Counted from the first letter of the stretch, positions 9,029 through 18,249 are shown. The stretch: DNA of 64,000 bases from Methylomonas sp. ZR1 (GCF_013141865.1 NZ_RCST01000001.1:1488001-1552000), one strand, 5' to 3'. Program-made: numbers and translations. The notes: a model not told the origin generated them from the sequence alone.

Positions 9029-10137
9029 ATAGCATAGAAGAAATCATAGCCGACCTTCGTCAAGGCAAGATGGTCATCATCATGGACGACGAAGATCGGG
9101 AAAACGAAGGCGATTTGTTGATGGCGGCGGCCTTTGCCCGGCCGGAAGACATTAATTTTATGGCTAAATACGGCCGCGGTCTGATTTGTCTGACTTTGAC
9201 CCGCGAACGCTGTCAACAGTTGCGTTTACCTTTGATGGTCAGCGACAACAATACGCCCTATACCACCAATTTCACCGTATCGATTGAAGCGGCTACCGGC
9301 GTCACCACCGGTATTTCCGCTGCCGACCGCGCGTTGACCGTGCAGGCGGCGGTAGCAAAAAATGCCCAGCCGAGTGATCTGGTGCAGCCGGGACATATTT
9401 TCCCGTTGATGGCACAGGCCGGCGGCGTATTGAATCGGGCCGGTCACACGGAGGCCGGGTGCGATCTGGCCAGGTTGGCAGGCGTGGAACCCGCGGCGGT
9501 GATTGTGGAAATTCTGAACGACGATGGTTCGATGGCACGGCGGCCGGATTTGGAAGTCTTCGCCGAACAGCACAATCTGAAAATCGGCACGATTGCCGAT
9601 TTGATTCACTACCGTATCAAACACGAAAACACACTGGAGCGGATCAGCGAATGCGTTTATCCCACCGAATTCGGCGATTTCAGATTGTATGCCTACCAGG
9701 ATTGTAACGACGACAATGTGCACCTAGCCTTAGTGATGGGCAACGTCGCCGGCGACGAACCGGTGCTGGTGCGCGTCCACGCCCGCAACTTGATCGACGA
9801 TTTATTGTTTTCCAAGCGTAGCGATTGCAGTTTGCCGGTGCGGGAAGCCTTAAAAAATATCGCCGAAGCCGGGCGCGGGGTTTTGGTGATCATTCGCCAA
9901 AAAGAAAACAACAAGGATTTGGTGGAACTGATACATGCCTATCAAATGCAGGATCATGGCGTCAAAAACAGTCAGGATTTAAGTGCCGATTCGGATTGGC
10001 GCACCACGGGAGCCGGCTCACGTATCTTGTCGAATTTGGGTGTGCGGCGCCTGAAGGTGATGGGGGCTCAGAAAAAATACATCGGTCTGTCCGGCTTCGA
10101 TTTGGAAGTCGTCGAACATATCGATTCAACGCATTAA
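9025..10137 (+). CDS. ribBA: 3,4-dihydroxy-2-butanone-4-phosphate synthase with a degenerate GTP cyclohydrolase II-like domain
   Basis: Two-domain protein of 370 residues. The N-terminal domain (about 1-200) is a normal DHBP synthase: acidic loop [10 protein letters not shown] at residues 21-30 and the [13 protein letters not shown] motif. It makes the four-carbon unit of riboflavin from ribulose 5-phosphate. The C-terminal half (about 205-370) has the overall GTP cyclohydrolase II framework, but the three zinc-binding cysteines expected after the RVHxR-like segment are missing: the sequence there reads [19 protein letters not shown]. It is therefore unlikely to hydrolyse GTP. This matches the RibBX-type variant known from Proteobacteria, in which the second domain is thought not to be catalytic. 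A separate ribA should exist elsewhere in the genome. Confidence 0.9.
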   Translation: MNSIEEIIADLRQGKMVIIMDDEDRENEGDLLMAAAFARPEDINFMAKYGRGLICLTLTRERCQQLRLPLMVSDNNTPYTTNFTVSIEAATGVTTGISAADRALTVQAAVAKNAQPSDLVQPGHIFPLMAQAGGVLNRAGHTEAGCDLARLAGVEPAAVIVEILNDDGSMARRPDLEVFAEQHNLKIGTIADLIHYRIKHENTLERISECVYPTEFGDFRLYAYQDCNDDNVHLALVMGNVAGDEPVLVRVHARNLIDDLLFSKRSDCSLPVREALKNIAEAGRGVLVIIRQKENNKDLVELIHAYQMQDHGVKNSQDLSADSDWRTTGAGSRILSNLGVRRLKVMGAQKKYIGLSGFDLEVVEHIDSTH

Positions 10138-10199
10138 GGCAGGGTCGATTCATTCGACCCGTTTTGCAAGATTTTAATCATTCAACAACAGGTAAACAC

Positions 10200-10676
10200 A
10201 TGGCAGCAGTCACTACTCTGGAAGGCAACTTTTCCGCGCAAGGCGGCAAGTTTTGCCTCGTTTCTTCACGCTTCAACAGCTTTATCGTCGAACAATTGGA
10301 AGGTGGTGCGATCGATGCCTTGGTGCGCCATGGCGCGGATAAAAACGACATCACTCTGGTCAAGGCGCCGGGTGCTTTCGAATTGCCGATGGTGGTGCAA
10401 CGTATTGCGGCTACCAAAAAATACGATGCGATTATCGCTTTGGGTGCAGTCATTCGCGGCGGTACACCGCATTTTGAATATGTAGCCGGTGAATGCGTGA
10501 AAGGTATTGCTCAGGTGGCTTTGCAATACGACGTACCGGTGGCTTTTGGGGTATTAACCGTAGACAGTATCGAGCAGGCTATCGAACGTGCCGGCACTAA
10601 AGCCGGTAACAAAGGCGCGGAAGCAGCGCTGTCGGCGATCGAAATGGTCAGTCTGTTCAACAACCTGGGTCTTTAA
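10200..10676 (+). CDS. ribH: 6,7-dimethyl-8-ribityllumazine synthase
   Basis: A 158-residue lumazine synthase joining the DHBP four-carbon unit to the ribitylamino-pyrimidine. Key segments are SRFN near residue 23, GAFELP at 58-63 and [14 protein letters not shown] with the catalytic His91. The start at 10200 is chosen because upstream in-frame sequence belongs to the end of ribBA in another frame, and [10 protein letters not shown] is a typical N-terminus. It follows ribBA by 62 bases. Its stop shares one base with the nusB start. The product normally assembles into icosahedral or pentameric shells. Confidence 0.95.
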   Translation: MAAVTTLEGNFSAQGGKFCLVSSRFNSFIVEQLEGGAIDALVRHGADKNDITLVKAPGAFELPMVVQRIAATKKYDAIIALGAVIRGGTPHFEYVAGECVKGIAQVALQYDVPVAFGVLTVDSIEQAIERAGTKAGNKGAEAALSAIEMVSLFNNLGL

Positions 10677-11119
10677 TGAGTCAAGCAAAAACCAACGCCA
10701 GAAAGTGCGCGGTACAGGCGCTGTATCAATGGCAAATGTCCGGCGAGAGCCTGATCCGTATCGAAACGTATTTTCTGGAAGAAGAGCATCTGAAAGGCGC
10801 GCAAAAAACCTATTTCAGCGAATTGTTTCATGGCGTACCGAAACAATTGGCTGTGATCGACGCGGCCCTGGCCGAATTTGTCGATAGGCCGGTGGAAAAA
10901 ATCGATCCGGTGGAGCGGGCGATTCTGCGCATCGGCGCTTACGAACTGATGAACCGCTTGGAAACGCCGTATAAAGTCATCATCAACGAAGGCGTTAATC
11001 TGGCTAAGGATTTCGGCGCCGACGGCAGTCATAAATATGTCAACGGCATTCTCGATAAAGTCGCACAGAAACAGCGTGCTGTCGAGATTGCCGCCAAGCA
11101 GGCGAAATCTCAAAACTGA
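10676..11119 (+). CDS. nusB: Transcription antitermination factor NusB
   Basis: A 147-residue helical RNA-binding protein that, with NusE/S10, binds boxA in rRNA leaders and supports antitermination. Typical segments are ARKCAVQALYQWQMSG near the N-terminus and VEKIDPVERAILRIGAYEL in the middle. It overlaps ribH by one base at the start and thiL by one base at the end. The ribH-nusB-thiL order is the common gammaproteobacterial arrangement. Confidence 0.95.
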   Translation: MSQAKTNARKCAVQALYQWQMSGESLIRIETYFLEEEHLKGAQKTYFSELFHGVPKQLAVIDAALAEFVDRPVEKIDPVERAILRIGAYELMNRLETPYKVIINEGVNLAKDFGADGSHKYVNGILDKVAQKQRAVEIAAKQAKSQN

Positions 11120-12051
11120 TGGCAGTCGCCGAATTCGATTTGATCCGCCGCTATTTTGCGGTGCATGCTCCTAGGCATCCGTTCAATCAATTGGGTATAG
11201 GCGATGACTGCGCGTTACTGAACCTGCCGGCCGGCCATCAATTGGCGGTCACCGCCGATACGATGGTCGAGAATGTGCATTTCTTTGCCGATGCCGATCC
11301 TGAATTGCTGGGGCATAAATTACTGGCGGTGAATCTTAGTGACTTGGCGGCCATGGGTGCCGAGCCATTCGCGGTTACCTTGGCTTTGACTTTGCCTAAA
11401 GTCGATGAAACCTGGCTGGAAGCGTTCTCACGAGGTTTTATCAATCTGGCTCGTCAGCACAATGTCGATCTGATTGGCGGCGACACCACGTCCGGACCGT
11501 TGACTTTGACGGTGCAGGCGATGGGCGCGGTGCCGCAGGGTAGGGCGCTATTGCGTTCCGGGGCCCAGGTTGGCGATTTGATATACGTTACCGGTCAGCT
11601 CGGTAACGCCGGCTTGGGTTTAAAAATTAAACAGGGTTATGTCTGCGCAGATCCGGAGTTGGCTTTGCGTCGCTTTAATCAACCAAAACCGCGAGTGTCG
11701 GAAGGTTTGGCGCTGAGCGGTATCGCTAGTGCCTGCATCGATATTTCTGACGGATTAGCCGCCGATTTGGGACACATTTTGCAGCAAAGCGGCGTCGGCG
11801 CGTGTTTGCAATGGGACAACTTGCCGCTATCCGCCTCAGTGGCAGAGTTCATCAATCACAGCGGCGATTGGCGTATGCCCTTGATTGCCGGAGACGATTA
11901 CGAATTGTGTTTTACGGTGCCGGCAGATTGTTCTCATGCATTACCGGCGGCTACTTGCGTGGGGATTATCGAAGCCGAGCCGGGTTTGCGGATGCGTAAG
12001 GCTGGGCGCGTGGAGGCATTCGAGGTGAAGGGTTTTGAGCATTTTTCTTAG
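11119..12051 (+). CDS. thiL: Thiamine-monophosphate kinase
   Basis: ATP-dependent kinase of 310 residues that makes thiamine diphosphate from thiamine monophosphate. It has the AIR-synthase-like fold with the acidic metal-binding motifs GDDCALL (near residue 28), TADTMVENVHF (near 48) and LIGGDTTSG (near 118), and a C-terminal ISDGLAADL segment. Length is normal. It overlaps nusB by one base and pgpA by 17 bases, so all three are likely translated from one transcript. Confidence 0.95.
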   Translation: MAVAEFDLIRRYFAVHAPRHPFNQLGIGDDCALLNLPAGHQLAVTADTMVENVHFFADADPELLGHKLLAVNLSDLAAMGAEPFAVTLALTLPKVDETWLEAFSRGFINLARQHNVDLIGGDTTSGPLTLTVQAMGAVPQGRALLRSGAQVGDLIYVTGQLGNAGLGLKIKQGYVCADPELALRRFNQPKPRVSEGLALSGIASACIDISDGLAADLGHILQQSGVGACLQWDNLPLSASVAEFINHSGDWRMPLIAGDDYELCFTVPADCSHALPAATCVGIIEAEPGLRMRKAGRVEAFEVKGFEHFS

Positions 12052-12547
12052 AGAGTATTACGGCACCGCACGTTTGACTGCGTTACAAATCGTCAAAGAT
12101 CCCACCTTGTTTTTGGCGTTTGGTTTCGGCTCCGGTTTGGCTAAGAAAATGCCCGGTACGATGGGCACGCTCGCCGCCATTCCGCTATACCTTGCTTTAC
12201 TGCAAACCAATGAGTGGATTTATCTGTCGGTGACGCTGATCAGCGTTTGCATCGGCATCTGGATTTGTGGTCAAGCCGCTAAAAAATTGGAAGTCCATGA
12301 CTTCGGCGGTATTGTTTGGGATGAAGTCGCCGGATTTTTGATTACGATGACCGGCGTAACCTATTCCTGGCAGAGTCTATTGGCCGGTTTTCTGCTGTTC
12401 CGCTTGTTCGACATCGTCAAGCCCTGGCCGATTAAATGGCTTGATAAGCATGTCCACGGTGGTTTCGGCATTATGCTGGACGACGTGGTGGCAGGGGTTT
12501 TTGCCGGCTTGATTATGCACTTCTGGTTTGATTTTCCGGCGAACTGA
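12035..12547 (+). CDS. pgpA: Phosphatidylglycerophosphatase A
   Basis: A 170-residue inner-membrane protein with several hydrophobic segments and the PgpA signatures GSGLAKKMPGTMGTLAAIP (about 30-48) and HDFGGIVWDEVAGF (about 89-102). It dephosphorylates phosphatidylglycerophosphate to phosphatidylglycerol. The likely start is TTG at 12035, inside the end of thiL, because no ATG or GTG precedes the conserved region and GAGGTGAAGGG lies at a suitable distance upstream. It is the last gene of the rib-nusB-thiL cluster. Confidence 0.9.
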   Translation: MSIFLREYYGTARLTALQIVKDPTLFLAFGFGSGLAKKMPGTMGTLAAIPLYLALLQTNEWIYLSVTLISVCIGIWICGQAAKKLEVHDFGGIVWDEVAGFLITMTGVTYSWQSLLAGFLLFRLFDIVKPWPIKWLDKHVHGGFGIMLDDVVAGVFAGLIMHFWFDFPAN

Positions 12548-12723
12548 GTGAGCGTTGTTTTCGTTCAACAAGCCAGTGGTTTTGGGGCATTGTTCTCATT
12601 TGACCCATGATAATTCATGCGACTAAAATCCATGCCGGTTTGGGGGATTAGTTGCGTGCAGCGAATGCCGCAAATATTAAGCTTCAGACCTAATAACTAT
12701 ACAAACACTTAGGAGGACTTTTT

Positions 12724-13554
12724 ATGAATACAAGATGGTTATTCGCTGCTTCACTTGTGATGCTGACCAGCGCTGGTGCGGCAATCGCCGATAAAGATAA
12801 CAATAAAGGAGTGGGGCAAGCCTGTAGGGGCTTGCCTAATCACGCCACATTGAAAGCAGCACTTGACGATGCAGTGAGTGCGGAGGAAAGCGGGCTTAAT
12901 TTGCATATGTGGGCCACTTTAGTCAACCGTGACGGCGTGGTTTGTGCCGTAGCGTTTTCCGGCACCCATCGGGGGGCACAATGGCCGGCCAGTCGCGTTA
13001 TCTCAGCGCAAAAAGCCAACACAGCCAATTCGCTCAGTCTTGATTCTTCCTCAGATTCTGCTGGTTCCGGCAAGCCCAATGGTTTGGCGTTATCGACAGC
13101 GAATTTATATTCAGCGGTACAGCCTGGTGGTAGTTTATTCGGACTTCAAGAGAGCAATCCCGTTGAAACCGGCGTTGCTTATGGCGGAAATCCAGGTTTA
13201 AACGGTACTCCTCAAGATCCTATGGTTGGGTCAAAAATTGGTGGCATTAATGTATTCGGTGGTGGCCTAGGCTTGTATTCAGTGGGAAAAACGCTGGTCG
13301 GTGGCGTCGGTTTAAGCGGCGACACCTCTTGTGCCGATCATAATATCGCTTGGAGAGTCAGACATAATCTAGGGCTTGACCACATTGTCGGCGTCGGGGG
13401 AGTGAGTGGCGATCCACAGCGTCCTGATAATATCATTTACGACATTGCCGCCAATCCGAACGGTGGTACCGGAATTAGCGCAGGAGGTTTCGGCCATCCC
13501 ACCTGTTTAAATACCGATCTGAATACAGCGGATTTGCCTGCCGGCCAACCTTAA
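12724..13554 (+). CDS. Secreted HbpS/GlcG-like (DUF336) protein
   Basis: A 276-residue exported protein with a signal peptide (MNTRWLFAASLVMLTSAGAAIADK). The mature protein resembles the heme-binding HbpS/GlcG family: an N-terminal helix region (ATLKAALDDAV), a central strand region (MWATLVNRDGVVCAVAFSG) and Gly-rich loops around GGINVFGGGLGLY. Some family members bind heme, but the ligand here is unknown. A strong AGGAGGA site lies just before the ATG. The gene stands alone between pgpA and the initiator tRNA. Family assignment is fair, function open. Confidence 0.7.
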   Translation: MNTRWLFAASLVMLTSAGAAIADKDNNKGVGQACRGLPNHATLKAALDDAVSAEESGLNLHMWATLVNRDGVVCAVAFSGTHRGAQWPASRVISAQKANTANSLSLDSSSDSAGSGKPNGLALSTANLYSAVQPGGSLFGLQESNPVETGVAYGGNPGLNGTPQDPMVGSKIGGINVFGGGLGLYSVGKTLVGGVGLSGDTSCADHNIAWRVRHNLGLDHIVGVGGVSGDPQRPDNIIYDIAANPNGGTGISAGGFGHPTCLNTDLNTADLPAGQP

Positions 13555-13632
13555 TCATCCGCTTTAAAAGCAACGGCAAGCAGATAAGGAGCTTATCTGG
13601 TGACATTATTTAACAAATAGCATGTTTATTGC

Positions 13633-13660
13633 TTGCTAAATAATTTAAGGTCTGTATAAT
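13633..13660 (+). promoter_or_regulatory. Sigma70 promoter of tRNA-fMet
   Basis: A -35 box TTGCTA (13633-13638) and a perfect -10 box TATAAT (13655-13660) are separated by 16 bases. They end 13 bases before the mature tRNA 5' end, which is good placement for a tRNA promoter with a short leader. Confidence 0.75.
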
Positions 13661-13673
13661 AAGTCAAATCAAT

Positions 13674-13750
<77 letters not shown>

Positions 13751-13760
13751 GACAAATCAA

Positions 13761-13791
13761 AGGCTTAGGTTTAACGACCTAGGCCTTTTTT
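13761..13791 (+). terminator. Rho-independent terminator of tRNA-fMet
   Basis: The stem AGGCTTAGGT / ACCTAGGCCT (one G-U pair) with a short loop is followed by six T. It starts ten bases after the CCA end. Confidence 0.85.
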
Positions 13792-13888
13792 GTTGCCTGT
13801 AAGTTTCTGGTAAGCAGATAGTAAGCGAATTTATGGAATACAAATCAGCGCCATTAGCTTTTCCCCACGCCTAACATCGATAGATTGC

Positions 13889-14245
13889 ATGAGCGAATTT
13901 AAAGGCGGCTGCATGTGCGGAGCGGTTCAATACGCAGTGAAATCCGAGCCGCGTCTGTCTTTTTATGCCAATGCAGGCAGTGTCAACGAATCACCGGCAC
14001 AGGTCATTCGGCCGAATTTGTTGCATCGGCAAAAAACACAATACGAATGGGTGCGCCGAAATTTAGCGATCCTGATCAACAAACCCAGTGCGTTTTTTTC
14101 GGTCAATCTGACGGCGCGAATGCCTGATAAAAATCGACCTGAAACCAAGCCTTACATCAGGAAGTTTCTGAAAAATCCGCTTGGTGGCCTTTTGAGTTGG
14201 CGGTCTTTGCCGGAAAAATTGACTATCCAAGTTGTCGTTTCTTAA
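13889..14245 (+). pseudogene. Broken GFA-family (formaldehyde-activating-like) protein gene
   Basis: The first 21 codons read MSEFKGGCMCGAVQYAVKSEP, the usual start of GFA/CENP-V zinc proteins with the CxC motif. The next conserved block, CQCRQCQRITGTGHSAEFV, is present but in another frame (about 13971-14040), so a frameshift lies near 13965. The later CxxC block expected around FCPxCG is missing or mangled, and the last third is in the original frame again. The gene therefore looks dead by at least one frameshift and probably a deletion. GFA proteins were named for glutathione-dependent formaldehyde chemistry, which would matter in a methylotroph, but most members have other or unknown roles. 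Confidence 0.75.
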
Positions 14246-14407
14246 ATAGACATATCATCCGTTGCATCATGTGGATAACTAGCGGCCCCACTAATCCCAA
14301 TCTCGTGATTGAGTTTAACGATTGGAAGAGTGTGAATGCATTCGCACAGCGTATCTGTTTTATGTAGGTAGTTTCATTGTTCGCAATCCATTCTTTCGTT
14401 GGCTGAC

Positions 14408-15448
14408 ATGACATTCGTTTTATCGCGGCGTATGCGTTACTTGCTCTTAAGTTTGACCATCGGCAGTCTCGCCGCGCTAACGGGCACATTTTATCAAGCC
14501 AAAAGAACCACAGCCGACCAGGCCGCATTCCCGCCGCCAGGACGCATGATTTCAGCGAAAGGCGTGAATCTCCATCTCTATTGCCTGGGCTCCGGTTCGC
14601 CAACGCTGGTTCTCGAAGCGGGCCTAGGCGAAAACGTGTTGAGCTGGTATCCGGTTCACGCCAAGCTTGCCCAGACCATGCGCGTTTGCGCCTACGACCG
14701 CCCAGGCTTGGGCTGGAGCGATCCCATAGCCGCTGCTATCCAGCCGGAAGAAGTGGCTGAAAACCTGCAGGCCGTATTGCACAACGCCGGCATTGCCCCG
14801 CCGTTTGTACTGGTTGGCCATTCGCGGGGCGGAATCTACGTGCGTGCTTTCTATCAGCGGTTTCCCGAACAGACACAGGGTATTGTTCTAGTCGATTCGA
14901 CGCACGAACAAGGCCCCATGCACGATTATCCTTATGCCGCTTGGGATTATCGGAAACAAGCCCTGCAAATCGTAATTGCAGAACCGTTGTCGCGGCTCGG
15001 TATCGTCAGGCTGCTGGGCATCGCCGATGCCGACCGCAGGCCATCTCCGCTACCGGCTGAAATCCTGGCCGCGAAAACCGCGATACAAAATCGCACCGAT
15101 ACCGCTGATGCGGTAGTCAATGAAATCGCCGTCATGCGCCAAGGACTTGATCCGACGACACCGCCACCACGCAGCTTAGGCAATCTCCCGTTATTAGTGC
15201 TAACCGCCGGCAATCTGGTGGATTTGGCTATAGTCGAGCGCGAAGCGAAGAGAGCGGGCAAAGATGTTGAAACGGAAAAGGTGCTCGCCAAGATTAAAAT
15301 GGCCGAGCAAGACGATCTGGCCCATTTGTCCGGCCATTCGCGGCATATTACCGTCAGTCATAGCGGCCATTTCATCATGCACGATCAGGCCGATGAATTC
15401 GTCGCCGCAGTGCGTGAATTTGTTTTAGATATGCCTCTGGTCAATTGA
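14408..15448 (+). CDS. Alpha/beta hydrolase with N-terminal membrane anchor
   Basis: About 346 residues. An N-terminal hydrophobic helix after two Arg residues (residues 10-27) would anchor or export the protein. An alpha/beta-hydrolase domain follows: oxyanion region LEAGLGEN near 69, nucleophile Ser139 in GHSRGG, a likely acid in the LVDSTHEQ area or later, and the catalytic His in SHSGHF near the C-terminus. Substrate is not predictable. ATG 14408 is preferred to a TTG three codons earlier. No partner gene is evident; an AraC-type regulator follows in the same direction after 60 bases. Confidence 0.8.
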   Translation: MTFVLSRRMRYLLLSLTIGSLAALTGTFYQAKRTTADQAAFPPPGRMISAKGVNLHLYCLGSGSPTLVLEAGLGENVLSWYPVHAKLAQTMRVCAYDRPGLGWSDPIAAAIQPEEVAENLQAVLHNAGIAPPFVLVGHSRGGIYVRAFYQRFPEQTQGIVLVDSTHEQGPMHDYPYAAWDYRKQALQIVIAEPLSRLGIVRLLGIADADRRPSPLPAEILAAKTAIQNRTDTADAVVNEIAVMRQGLDPTTPPPRSLGNLPLLVLTAGNLVDLAIVEREAKRAGKDVETEKVLAKIKMAEQDDLAHLSGHSRHITVSHSGHFIMHDQADEFVAAVREFVLDMPLVN

Positions 15449-15508
15449 GCACGTTGAGTCAGGCGAGATGATTCTGCGCTTGTTACAGTAGCGCTCGATT
15501 GAGGAGGT

Positions 15509-16384
15509 ATGAAAGTGGATGATAAAACGGCCAGCGCGGCCTATGCCATGCGCTTCGATAGGATTTTCGATTACATTGACAAGCATCTGTTCGAGCCGGT
15601 GTCGGTCAATGAACTGAGCAAACAGGCCAATTTTTCCCGGTTTCACTTTCAACGGCAATTCTCCGCTTACACCGGGCTGAGCACGACGCGCTACATTCAG
15701 TTATTGCGTTTACGCAAAGCGTCTTACCAACTAGTGTTTCAGGAGCAGCGCAGCATTACCGATATTAGCTTGGACGCCGGTTTCTTAAATGCGGAATCGT
15801 TCTCCCGCGCATTCAAAAAGTGCTTCGGACAAACGCCTACTCAATTTCGAAAGCACCCAGCATGGCAGCCTTGGAATGAGCGCATGCTATTACCCAAACG
15901 CATAAGGAGTCCCCAAATGAACGTCAACATCGTCGAATTTTCAGAAACCACAATAGCCGTCTTGGAGCACCGTGGCCCGCCCAGCCTGATAATGGAGTCG
16001 GTCAGAGGCTTCATAGACTGGCGCAAACAGAGCGGCTTGTCGCCGATCGCCAGCAGTCGGACGTTTGGTATCGCGTATGACGACCCGGCTGTCACGCCCG
16101 CAGAGTCATTCCGATTCGATGTATGCGGTGAGGTCAAGCAACCCGTGCCGGAAAACTCGCAAGGGGTGATCAACAAATTGATTCCGGGAGGACGTTGCGC
16201 CGTGGTGCGCCATATCGGTTCAACCGACCGTATCAGCGACAGTGTTTATTACCTTTACCGGGAGTGGTTGCCGGATAGCGGAGAGGAATTGCGGGAATTT
16301 CCACTGTTTTTTCATTACATCAAACGGGTGCCTGAAACGCCCGAACACGAACAGATTACGGATGTATATCTGCCTTTGGTGTAA
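15509..16384 (+). CDS. AraC-family regulator with GyrI-like effector domain
   Basis: A 291-residue regulator. Residues about 10-110 carry the two helix-turn-helix units of AraC proteins (VSVNELSKQANFSRFHFQRQF and ITDISLDAGFLNAESFSRAFKK). From about residue 133 to the end is a GyrI/SbmC-like small-molecule-binding domain (ends ITDVYLPLV). This is the layout of the Rob/TipA-like and BmrR-type multidrug-sensing regulators. The start is supported by GAGGAGGT seven bases upstream. Its targets are not visible here. Confidence 0.87.
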   Translation: MKVDDKTASAAYAMRFDRIFDYIDKHLFEPVSVNELSKQANFSRFHFQRQFSAYTGLSTTRYIQLLRLRKASYQLVFQEQRSITDISLDAGFLNAESFSRAFKKCFGQTPTQFRKHPAWQPWNERMLLPKRIRSPQMNVNIVEFSETTIAVLEHRGPPSLIMESVRGFIDWRKQSGLSPIASSRTFGIAYDDPAVTPAESFRFDVCGEVKQPVPENSQGVINKLIPGGRCAVVRHIGSTDRISDSVYYLYREWLPDSGEELREFPLFFHYIKRVPETPEHEQITDVYLPLV

Positions 16385-16420
16385 ACGAAAGCGGTCGAAT
16401 AGTTGATCCATGGTAAAACT

Positions 16421-16533
16421 CAGCCGCGCAGGGCGCATTAGCTTTAGAGTAGTGCGCCGAAACGTTAATGAACAACATACGGCGCAATACGGCTACACCT
16501 ATTAACGCCCTACGATTGCGCCTTACGGCCTTT
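16421..16533 (+). repeat. 113-bp palindromic intergenic repeat, copy 1
   Basis: Aligns without gaps to copy 2 at 18331-18443 (offset 1910) with a handful of mismatches. The core is a long imperfect inverted repeat: a left arm starting GCAGGGCGCATTAGC and a right arm ending TATTAACGCCCTACG, around a loop of about 20 bases. The IS3 remnant starts directly after it. Confidence 0.85.
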
Positions 16534-16537
16534 CATG

Positions 16538-17290
16538 GGCGCCCGGCAATTGCGAGATCAGTTGAATGAACAAGGGATCACCACTGGCCGTAAGCATGTG
16601 AAAACCTTGATACCCACAGGGCACAAGTGAAGCGGATGGGCATCGAAGCCGTGTATTGCAAGCCTAATACGAGCAAGAAAACGCCAGGGCACGAAATCTT
16701 TCCCTACTTGCTGCGCGGCATGACCATCAACCGAGCCAATCAGGTTTGGGCCCTGGATACGACCTATATTCCGATGGCAAAAGGCTTTGTTTACCTGGCT
16801 GCGGTTGTGGATTGGGCCAGTCGGAAGGTCTTGGCAGCCAAGGTCGCGATTACACTGGAAGCCTGTCATGCCGTCGATGTGCTGGAACAGGCGTTTCGGC
16901 TGTATGGTAAACCGGAGATCGTTAATACCGACCAGGGTAGCCAATTCACCGCCAAGGCGTTTGTCGATGCCGTGAAAAATCAGGGTTGCCAGTTGAGCAT
17001 GGACGGACGGGGCGCCTGGCGAGATAATGTTTTCGTCGAGCGATTGTGGCGATCGGTCAAATACGAGCGGGTTTACCTACATGCGTACGATTCCCTCGGC
17101 CAAGCCAGAGCCTCGATTCTGGATTATTTCGAGTGGTATAACCACAAGCGACCCCATTCCAGCTTGAACCGAAAAAAGCCTCATCAGGCCTATACCGATT
17201 TGCTGCCACCGGTCAAAATGGCAGCCTAACCAACAGCAGGGATTTCACTTTAATTTTGGGAATTGCTGTTTAAAGGTTTGGGGCCACCTC
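16538..17290 (+). mobile_element. Remnant of an IS3-family insertion sequence
   Basis: The sequence starts abruptly in the OrfB transposase helical region (GARQLRDQLNEQG) and continues through an open frame at 16627-17229 with an rve integrase domain. The catalytic triad is visible: Asp in WALDTTYIP, Asp in NTDQGSQF, Glu in NVFVERLWRSVKYE. A 17-base insertion near 16609-16625 breaks the frame before MKRMGIEA. OrfA and the left end are absent. The right end is probably near the GGGGCCACCTC at 17280-17290, after which a HigB-like frame begins. It cannot transpose alone. Confidence 0.85.
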
Positions 17291-17479
17291 TATCATCTTG
17301 ACGGCGATATTGGGGAAGTCAAAATTAAGCTGGATAACCGGATAGCTCGCGTTCTGTTTGTCATCGATAAACAGACGATGATTTTGCTGCATGGTTTTAT
17401 CAAGAAAAGTCAGAAAACACCGAAAACGGAAATCGATTTGGCAAAACAAAGACTGAAAGCATTACGAGGTAAGCAATGA
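17291..17479 (+). pseudogene. HigB-like toxin, C-terminal fragment left by the IS
   Basis: The frame entering from the IS right end reads 62 codons to a TGA overlapping the next gene's ATG. Its residues (ARVLFVIDKQTMILLHGF, then IKKSQKTPKTEIDLAK) match the conserved C-terminal half of RelE/HigB (Gp49-like) toxins. The N-terminal half is missing, replaced by the IS remnant. The toxin should be inactive, while its antitoxin gene downstream is intact. ATGA overlap with the antitoxin is normal for higBA. Confidence 0.82.
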
Positions 17480-17778
17480 ACACTAACCAAGAAGAAAACC
17501 CTTATATCGGTAGCAGCTTCGACGACTTCCTAAGTGAGGAAGCCAACCTTGACGAAGTGACAGCGGTAGCGGCCAAGCGGGTCATTGCTTGGCAAATATC
17601 GGAAGGCATGTCGGCGCTAAAACTCAGTAAAACGGCAATGGCCAAAAAAATGCACACCAGCAGGGCTTCGCTTAATCGCTTGCTGGACGAAGAAGACACC
17701 AGTTTAACCTTGACCACCTTAGTCAGCGCCGCCGCCGCGCTCGGTAAAAAGGTAAAAATAGAGTTGGAATCTGTGTGA
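17476..17778 (+). CDS. HigA-like XRE antitoxin
   Basis: A 100-residue protein with a Cro/C1-type helix-turn-helix in the C-terminal half (ALKLSKTAMAKKMHTSRASLNRLL, residues about 48-71). It follows the HigB fragment with a four-base overlap, the usual toxin-first order of higBA modules. With its partner toxin truncated, it would be an orphan antitoxin that may still act as a repressor. No other recognisable motif. Confidence 0.83.
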   Translation: MNTNQEENPYIGSSFDDFLSEEANLDEVTAVAAKRVIAWQISEGMSALKLSKTAMAKKMHTSRASLNRLLDEEDTSLTLTTLVSAAAALGKKVKIELESV

Positions 17779-18021
17779 GCTTGGGCGGATAGGGCCGTAG
17801 CGGTAAGCTCAAAACCGGCCAGAATTCGCAAGACGAAACGAAAGTGCCTATGGCAAATGTCCAGCAAAAGCAGGCGTAAGGTGTAGTGAGTTTACGAACC
17901 GTACAAATCGCGAACGATACCCTAAAGGGCGTAAGTGCGGTGCACGCTGTTCAGCACATCCTACGGCCCTCGGCGTTATACAACGAGACTAAGCGTCTAA
18001 AATCACAATAGAGGCGGCAGC

Positions 18022-18249
18022 ATGATGACACTCAATATCGACGACGACACGGCGAACCTGCTCCGTCAGTTGTCAGAGCAGGAACAAGTCAGCCCCGCGC
18101 AATTAATCAAAAATCTCCTGAGCGATTACCTTGAAGACTTGGCGGATGTGGCTGCCGCCGATACTGCGTTAGCAGAATTGACGAGCGGCAAGGACGATAC
18201 CATCAGCTTGGCGGAATGGGAGCAGCAACTCAATGCCTTGGAGCATTAG
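18022..18249 (+). CDS. RelB-like antitoxin
   Basis: A 75-residue acidic protein. The N-terminus (TLNIDDDTANLLRQLSEQE...SPAQLIKNLLSDYLED) has the pattern of a ribbon-helix-helix DNA-binding unit, and the C-terminus (DTISLAEWEQQLNAL) resembles toxin-binding tails of RelB/ParD-like antitoxins. Its end overlaps the RelE fragment by 17 bases, as in relBE operons. ATG 18022 or 18025 are both possible; GAGGCGG precedes them. Confidence 0.8.
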   Translation: MMTLNIDDDTANLLRQLSEQEQVSPAQLIKNLLSDYLEDLADVAAADTALAELTSGKDDTISLAEWEQQLNALEH

